The position numbers and the translations under genes were made by a program. A stretch of DNA of 26,855 bases, taken from Alphaproteobacteria bacterium UBA3002. Lineage in GTDB: Bacteria > Pseudomonadota > Alphaproteobacteria > Rickettsiales > UBA3002. This document shows, piece after piece, positions 21,865 through 26,855 of the stretch; the first letter of the stretch is position 1, and every line of letters begins with the position of its first letter. The notes under the pieces are model-generated. The model saw nothing but the letters and a program-made list of their open reading frames with translations, was not told the origin of the DNA and ran no database searches. The stretch is taken from the NCBI GenBank assembly GCA_002346425.1, contig DDZS01000015.1, positions 1 to 26,855 on the forward strand, given 5' to 3'.

Positions 21865-22641
21865 TCAGGACACTTCGCGGCCGGTTTCGCAACGGATATT
21901 TGTGATAAACTGACGGGCTCGGTTCTCCATCCATCCGCCGCTGCGCCGTGTGCCGCCAGGGCGCGTGGTGTAGCGAATGCGGTTATCATCCAGAAAGGCT
22001 TTCAGAATGGGCAGGGCGACCGCAATGTCAGAAGATGAAAGATATTTGCGGGTTCGCATGGTTTCATTGACCTCGAACAAATCGGTCTTGCCGGTGACTA
22101 CGCCTATCACATGGCCGGAGGAATCCAGCAGCGGTCCCCCGCTATTGCCTTGTTGTGCTGACGATGAAAACTGCATCCATTGCGCTTCCCCTGTAGGACC
22201 TTTATCGGCAATGACCTCGGCCATCGCAATCGCATATTCGCCGGTCTGCGCTGCCTCGAGCGGGTAGCCCATGACCATAACATCTTCACCGGGTTTAACA
22301 GTGCGCGTATCGGCAGAAAGATAGGCATAGGTGTCAGGATGTTGCGAGGTATCGATCAGTGCCAGATCATTTGCATCATCACGCGCAATGACGCGTCCTG
22401 AACCTTGCATGGCGCCGCGCAGTTCCACTTGCGGCGAAGCGCAGCCGCGCACCACATGCGCGTTCGTAATCACATGCCCGTCTTTCGAGACGATAAAGCC
22501 CGTCCCAGAAGAATAAAATACACGGATTTGCTGCGCGTTGGCTGGCATACTGAGGCATGACGCCACCGTGCTCATTATAACAAGTAAGCGGGAGGCCTCA
22601 GCCCCCCGCTTTAGATAGTCTGTCATCATGATGATATGCAT
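21865..22641 (-). CDS. Exported trypsin-like serine protease (DegP/HtrA-type fold, no PDZ)
   Basis: The 258-residue protein has a signal peptide (hydrophobic stretch about 18-33, cut near ANA|QQ) and a chymotrypsin-fold domain. The triad is visible as His62 (VITNAHVV), Asp92 (DANDLALID) and Ser167 (QQGNSGGPLL). GTGFIVSKDGHVITNAHVV and VIGVVTGK are typical of the HtrA/DegP branch. There is no PDZ domain, so it is smaller than DegP. It probably acts in the periplasm or is secreted. Its ATG overlaps the clpA stop by one base (TAATG), so it is translated with the cytoplasmic unfoldase. Two later Met codons could also start it and would suit the signal peptide better. It ends in TGA. Confidence 0.88.
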   Translation of the reverse strand: MHIIMMTDYLKRGAEASRLLVIMSTVASCLSMPANAQQIRVFYSSGTGFIVSKDGHVITNAHVVRGCASPQVELRGAMQGSGRVIARDDANDLALIDTSQHPDTYAYLSADTRTVKPGEDVMVMGYPLEAAQTGEYAIAMAEVIADKGPTGEAQWMQFSSSAQQGNSGGPLLDSSGHVIGVVTGKTDLFEVNETMRTRKYLSSSDIAVALPILKAFLDDNRIRYTTRPGGTRRSGGWMENRARQFITNIRCETGREVS

Positions 22642-24989
22642 TATGCGGTTTCGAGTCCGGCCGATTCTTTCTTGGTGCCTCGCGCTTTTTTGAAGCGGAA
22701 TACCGGTTTCTCATCGGCAATGTCGATGACTACGCCACCGCCTTTGGCCAATTGTCCAAACAGGACTTCATCCGCGAGCGGTTTCTTGATTTCCGCCGAA
22801 ATTAAGCGTGCCAGAGGGCGCGCACCCATCGCCGGGTCATAGCCTTTAACACTCAGCCAATCCAATGCTTGTTCCGTAAGCGTAATGGTTACATTGCGCT
22901 CGGACAGTTGTTGTTCCAGCTCCAGAATGAACTTATTGACGATGTGGTGCATCACGTCTTGTGACAGTGCATTGAAGCCAATAATTGCATCCAACCGGTT
23001 ACGAAATTCTGGGGTGAACATCTTGTTGATCGCATCCTTGTCTTCGCCCATGCGATCTTGCTTACCGAAGCCCATCGGCGCTTTGCTTAATTCGCTGGCG
23101 CCGGCATTACTCGTCATCAAAATGATCGTGTTGCGGAAGTTGACTTCTTTACCGGTGGCATCGGTCAGCATGCCGTTATCCATCACCTGCAGCAGAATGT
23201 TGAACACATCCGGATGCGCTTTTTCCAGCTCATCCAGCAAGACGACGGAATAGGGATGTTGGGCCACGGCATCGGTAAGCTTGCCGCCTTCTTCATGTCC
23301 GACATAACCCGGAGGCGAGCCGATCAGACCGGCGACCGAATGTTTCTCCATACATTCCGACATATCGAAACGCAGCAGTTTCATCTGTAAAGCAGACGCC
23401 AACTGTTTCACGACTTCGGTTTTCCCGACGCCGGTCGGACCGGTCAATAAATAGCACCCCATCGGCTTATGCGGCTCGCGCAAACCGGCGCGGGCCATTT
23501 TGATGGCGGCAGAGAGTTCGGCAATCGCCTGATCTTGCCCAAAGACGCCCAGATTTAGGGTCTCTTCCAGATGGCGCAACTGATCGGCATCGTCCATCGA
23601 CACACTGCGCGATGGCATATTCGCCATTTTGCTGATCACATCTTCGACTTCTTTTACCGTAATTGTTTTGCGACGCTTGGAAGCTGGCAGCAGCATTTGC
23701 GCGGCCCCAGCTTCGTCGAGCACGTCGATTGCCTTATCCGGTAATTTGCGATCGGTGATGTAGCGGGCAGACAAATTAACCGCCGCTTCCAGCGCTGCCG
23801 GCTGGTAGCGAATCTGGTGATGTTCTTCATAATAAGGCTTCAACCCGCGCAGAATTTTAATGCTGTCTTCCAGGCTCGGCTCTTTCACATCAACTCGTTG
23901 GAACCGTCGCGCCAGCGCGCGATCCTTCTCAATATGCTGCTTATATTCTTTGAATGTGGTGGAGCCCATGACCTTCATCGACCCACGCGCCATCGCTGGT
24001 TTCAGCAGATTACAGGCGTCCAACGCGCCGCCTGAGGTTGATCCGGCGCCGATAATGGTGTGAATTTCGTCGATAAAGAGCACGGCATTGGGTAATTTCT
24101 CAATCGCAGAAATCACCGCTTTCATGCGTTCTTCAAAATCGCCGCGATAGCGGGTACCGGCGAGAAGTGCGCCCATATCGAGCGAAAAAATCACCGCTTT
24201 CTGTAGAACGGTGGGCACTTCGCCGCGTGTAATGCGCAACGCCAACCCTTCGGCAATCGCCGTTTTACCGACCCCGGCATCGCCGACATATAGCGGATTA
24301 TTTTTGGTGCGACGGCATAAAACCTGCACGGTGCGCTCAATTTCCTCTTCGCGCCCGACCAGAATATCGGTCTTGCCGGATTGCGCCTTTTTGTTCAGGT
24401 CAATGCAATACAAAGACAGCGGGTCTTGCTTTTCTTCTTGCTCCGTCGCGCTGGCAAAACGGGTGTAGCGGATGGAGCCGTCATCCAGCTCTTCTTCGCG
24501 ATGGCTTTTATCGCCCTCTTCTTCGGAAACCGGGCCGCTCAAGCGAATAAATTCACCGTATTTCACAATGCCATGGCTGATATAATTGACGACATCGAGC
24601 CGATTGACGCCCTGTTCCTGCAGAAAATAGACCGCATGGCTCTCGCGTTCAGAGAAGAGCGCCACGAGCACATTGCTGCCAGTCACTTCGTGTTTACCGG
24701 CGGACTGTACGTGAATCGCCGCGCGATGAATCACACGCTGAAACCCAGCCGTAGGCTTGGCTTCTTCGACATTGCTGGTGACGATGGACCGCAAGTCTTT
24801 ATCCATAAAGGCAGAAAGATTGTCTTTCAGTTCAGCCAGATTCAGCCCGCAACCGCGCAAAACCACGCTGGCGTCCTGATCGTCGCTGAGCGCATAGAGC
24901 AAATGCTCCAGCGTCGCATATTCATGACTGTGCTCCTGCGCGACTTTCAGCGCGCGGTGTAGCGTTTGTTCCAACTGTTGCGATAACAT
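22641..24989 (-). CDS. clpA: ATP-dependent Clp protease unfoldase ClpA
   Basis: The 782-residue protein is a Hsp100 unfoldase that feeds proteins to ClpP, with N-end-rule substrates brought by ClpS. Order: N-domain (1-145), AAA1 with Walker A GDAGVGKT (236-243) and Walker B FIDEIH (305-310), and AAA2 with Walker A GPTGVGKT (517-524) and Walker B VVLLDELEK. There is no ClpB-type middle coiled coil, which separates it from ClpB. The ClpP-docking loop has MGF (639-641) where most ClpA proteins carry IGL or IGF. clpS lies 55 bases upstream on the same strand. The start follows family length. A trypsin-like protease gene overlaps the stop. Confidence 0.97.
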   Translation of the reverse strand: MLSQQLEQTLHRALKVAQEHSHEYATLEHLLYALSDDQDASVVLRGCGLNLAELKDNLSAFMDKDLRSIVTSNVEEAKPTAGFQRVIHRAAIHVQSAGKHEVTGSNVLVALFSERESHAVYFLQEQGVNRLDVVNYISHGIVKYGEFIRLSGPVSEEEGDKSHREEELDDGSIRYTRFASATEQEEKQDPLSLYCIDLNKKAQSGKTDILVGREEEIERTVQVLCRRTKNNPLYVGDAGVGKTAIAEGLALRITRGEVPTVLQKAVIFSLDMGALLAGTRYRGDFEERMKAVISAIEKLPNAVLFIDEIHTIIGAGSTSGGALDACNLLKPAMARGSMKVMGSTTFKEYKQHIEKDRALARRFQRVDVKEPSLEDSIKILRGLKPYYEEHHQIRYQPAALEAAVNLSARYITDRKLPDKAIDVLDEAGAAQMLLPASKRRKTITVKEVEDVISKMANMPSRSVSMDDADQLRHLEETLNLGVFGQDQAIAELSAAIKMARAGLREPHKPMGCYLLTGPTGVGKTEVVKQLASALQMKLLRFDMSECMEKHSVAGLIGSPPGYVGHEEGGKLTDAVAQHPYSVVLLDELEKAHPDVFNILLQVMDNGMLTDATGKEVNFRNTIILMTSNAGASELSKAPMGFGKQDRMGEDKDAINKMFTPEFRNRLDAIIGFNALSQDVMHHIVNKFILELEQQLSERNVTITLTEQALDWLSVKGYDPAMGARPLARLISAEIKKPLADEVLFGQLAKGGGVVIDIADEKPVFRFKKARGTKKESAGLETA

Positions 24990-25044
24990 GTGTGCCTGCC
25001 TCTCTAATCGTCTGGCGTTAGCCGCCTTTTAATTTCTCACTTCG

Positions 25045-25470
25045 TTATTCTGGCTCGATCACGCATTGCAGCGGATAATCGTTGACCCGTGCAACCTCGA
25101 CCACCTGATCGGCCTTGGTTTCTGCAATGTCGCGGGTAAAAACCCCGCAGACCGCAGCTCCTTTCTGATGGATTTCCAGCATGACCTGAACCGCCTCTTC
25201 GTGCGTTTTGCGAAAAATGGTTTCCAAAATGGTCACCACAAAATCCATCGGTGTGTAGTCGTCATTCAGCAGCACCACCCGGTAAAAGGAGGGGCGTTTG
25301 ACCTTGACCTTCGGCTCAGCAATCAACGTATCCGATTGTGTGCCTCCAGCCATGGCCAGAGTCGAAAAAGCGGGAACCTCTGTAGCCGCCCGGATCGGGC
25401 GGCGGCTTGCCGATGCGCTCGCGGGTTGTTCCTCCCGCTTTTTCGTGTCTCTATTCTTCCAATATGCCAT
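25045..25470 (-). CDS. clpS: ClpS adaptor protein
   Basis: This 141-residue adaptor delivers N-end-rule substrates to ClpA. The core starts near residue 60: PSFYRVVLLNDDYTPMDFVV, with Asn69 and Asp70 that bind the substrate alpha-amino group, then EEAVQVMLEIHQKGAAVCGVFT with His101 (equivalent to E. coli His66). The N-terminal region is about 35 residues longer than in E. coli, basic and Ser/Ala-rich, so probably disordered. ATG 25470 has AGGA five bases upstream, supporting the long form. It is the first gene of clpS-clpA-protease and is divergent from the M29 peptidase. Confidence 0.95.
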   Translation of the reverse strand: MAYWKNRDTKKREEQPASASASRRPIRAATEVPAFSTLAMAGGTQSDTLIAEPKVKVKRPSFYRVVLLNDDYTPMDFVVTILETIFRKTHEEAVQVMLEIHQKGAAVCGVFTRDIAETKADQVVEVARVNDYPLQCVIEPE

Positions 25471-25520
25471 GAAAATCCTAATTTTCTGTAAACAAAAACC
25501 GCTTTTTTGCGAATTTCTTA

Positions 25521-25549
25521 TCTCTAGTCAATTAGCGAAATTTTTTCAA
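25521..25549 (-). promoter_or_regulatory. Candidate promoter for clpS-clpA
   Basis: On the minus strand TTGAAA (complement of 25544-25549) and TAGAGA (complement of 25521-25526) are 17 bases apart, with a start expected about 43 bases before the clpS ATG. The -35 is good and the -10 is weak. No sigma-32 consensus was seen. Confidence 0.35.
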
Positions 25550-25666
25550 TCTTCGTTGCATGCCTCCCGCTAATTACCTCTACTCGCAGGCTTTTGTAGG
25601 GGCAGAATGTCATCGAATCTTCACACCGCATGCCCGATTTCCCACTAGGGTAGCAAAAATTTTTTC

Positions 25667-25671
25667 AGGAG
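25667..25671 (+). promoter_or_regulatory. Ribosome-binding site selecting a GTG start
   Basis: AGGAG lies six bases before GTG 25678. Since the peptidase has no ATG near its start, this site decides the reading of the GTG as first codon. Confidence 0.65.
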
Positions 25672-25677
25672 CTGCGT

Positions 25678-26855
25678 GTGACCTCATCCTTTAATATGTT
25701 ATGTAGTGAAAAGCGTTCACGTTTACAGCAGCTGAAAGAATCAGCACCTGCCATGGCGGGGCTGATCGGCGAAATTGACATGGAATGGCAGCGGTTGCAG
25801 TCGCAATCGCATTTGCCGGATAGCGCAGATTTCCTGCACGTTGCACATATCACGCAGCGGCTGGAAATGTATTGCATGTCTGGGCACGGTCATGACCGTG
25901 CTTTGTGGGAATATCTCGCCAGTGTTACGCCACCCGCATGGCAGGCCGATAGCCGCGAGCACTTTACCTTTCCAAAAAGTGGCGTAAGCAAAGATAAAAT
26001 CGCCGCGCATTTATTGAAGTCTATTGAAGCAAAGCCGCAGGAACATGTCGAAGTCCGCGCGGACGCTTTTGCCAAAGAAGTAGTGGAAACGCTTACCGAC
26101 CAATTTTTTCGGCAGAATATTGCGGTGGAATGCCGGGTGTCCGATACGGAATTTACGGATTTGCTCATGCACCACTCCAGCGATGCGCAATTAACGAAGC
26201 TGGTCGATTGGTATCGCGATCGCGATCTTTGGACTGATAAAATTATCGCCCTGCGGACCACAGCCGAGCCGAGTAAGATTTTAACACCTGCGCAGGAAAC
26301 GCAGCGGCTAGAACGCTGGAAAGCGGCTTCAGATAGCTTTTTTGCTGCCGAAGGCAAACGGCGGCAAGATTTTAATCATCCGAATTATCAGCCGTGGATT
26401 CTGACCTATTTACCAACGCGCTATGAAGCGGCACTCGATCAGATGGAGTATGAACCCTATAAGACATTGTATCTGGAAGCCTGCGATCAGCCGTGGGAAG
26501 CCATCGAGCAGGCGCAGGCCAAGCTGATTCAGGCGCTGGATGCTGGGAAAGAAATGCATATCACAAATAGTGACGGCACGGATCTACGCTTTTCAATTGA
26601 AGGCCATAGTTTTGCCAATTCCATGGTCCGGCGCAATCTGCCCGGATCGGAAATGTTCAGCGCGCCGGTCAAAACCAGCGTCAATGGGCGGATTGTCGCC
26701 AAAGGCGGCCATAAAATCGTCGGTCAAAAAGAAGTCGTGCGCGATATCACCTATGATATCGTCGATGGGCGGATCACCGAGTGGCAGGCGACTGAAAATA
26801 AGGATGCGTTAGATACGATCATTACTAAAACAGACCGCCTGCCGAGCAATGACCC
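25678..26855 (+). CDS. M29-family (thermophilic-type) aminopeptidase, 3' end outside window
   Basis: The frame is open from GTG 25678 to the window edge, 392 codons. The recognisable M29 block starts near residue 295: TDLRFSIEGHSF, then VRRNLPGSEMFSAPVKTSVNG, whose Glu is the first metal ligand of the family (Glu250-type). The remaining ligands (a later Glu, two His and an Asp) would lie past the end. These cobalt/zinc-dependent enzymes remove N-terminal residues from peptides in the cytoplasm. The N-terminus looks about 100 residues longer than classic M29 enzymes, with a helical, acidic segment before a region (DKIAAHLLKSIE) that matches the usual start. No signal peptide. The AGGAG site supports the start. 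Confidence 0.85.
   Translation, partial: MTSSFNMLCSEKRSRLQQLKESAPAMAGLIGEIDMEWQRLQSQSHLPDSADFLHVAHITQRLEMYCMSGHGHDRALWEYLASVTPPAWQADSREHFTFPKSGVSKDKIAAHLLKSIEAKPQEHVEVRADAFAKEVVETLTDQFFRQNIAVECRVSDTEFTDLLMHHSSDAQLTKLVDWYRDRDLWTDKIIALRTTAEPSKILTPAQETQRLERWKAASDSFFAAEGKRRQDFNHPNYQPWILTYLPTRYEAALDQMEYEPYKTLYLEACDQPWEAIEQAQAKLIQALDAGKEMHITNSDGTDLRFSIEGHSFANSMVRRNLPGSEMFSAPVKTSVNGRIVAKGGHKIVGQKEVVRDITYDIVDGRITEWQATENKDALDTIITKTDRLPSND

Noticed and set aside
25066..25491. 141-residue plus-strand frame opposite clpS
   Set aside because: clpS motifs are unambiguous on the minus strand; the opposite frame has no recognisable features.
25890..26357. 155-residue minus-strand frame opposite the M29 gene
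   Set aside because: The plus-strand frame is open for 392 codons with M29 motifs and a ribosome site.
1..26855. Prophage, integrative element, CRISPR or toxin-antitoxin system
   Set aside because: No integrase, transposase, spaced repeats, tRNA attachment site or toxin-like pair was visible on either strand.

Overview
The window is about 26.9 kb of densely coded DNA. It looks like chromosome from a flagellated Gram-negative bacterium, probably an alphaproteobacterium. The pointers are a MotA/MotB pair with a long MotB tail, clpS-clpA, a complete arginine succinyltransferase (AST) gene set, beta-barrel outer-membrane proteins ending in aromatic residues, and a FecR-domain giant protein of a type I associate with alphaproteobacteria. 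The assignment rests on gene content alone. No tRNA, rRNA, CRISPR array, insertion sequence or integrase was seen. No gene-free stretch exceeds about 210 bases; the three largest (13031-13226, 15723-15905, 25471-25677) hold promoters, hairpins and short dyads.

Layout. (1) 1-1934, plus strand: the 3' end of folE, then maf, a long 6-pyruvoyl-tetrahydropterin/QueD-like gene interrupted by one in-frame TGA, and a shortened cyclic-nucleotide-binding (CNB) gene. (2) 1931-11478: a surface-protein and second-messenger block. It has a TPR/beta-barrel protein resembling Slam (type XI secretion), a divergent CHASE2 adenylate cyclase, a small beta-barrel outer-membrane protein, a 1277-residue FecR-domain protein whose C-terminus resembles TbpB-type Slam cargo, a small TPR protein, and a second CNB protein. 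(3) 11475-13030: a metallo-beta-lactamase-fold hydrolase and two small hypothetical genes. (4) 13227-19679: arginine catabolism. astC and an M20 hydrolase lie on the plus strand, facing astA-astD-astB on the minus strand. No AstE is present and the M20 enzyme is the natural candidate for that step. (5) 19733-21772: motA-motB. (6) 21865-25470: clpS-clpA followed by a translationally coupled exported trypsin-like protease. (7) 25678 to the end: an M29 aminopeptidase cut by the window edge.

How the parts may work together. The most interesting reading is that region 2 is one module. The Slam-like barrel would export the FecR/TbpB-like protein to the cell surface, and the CHASE2 cyclase would sense the envelope and make cAMP for the two CNB proteins beside it. 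The pairing rests on sequence resemblance and gene order, not on a search. Region 4 would turn arginine into glutamate, and astC appears to have a strong promoter that gives a leaderless mRNA.
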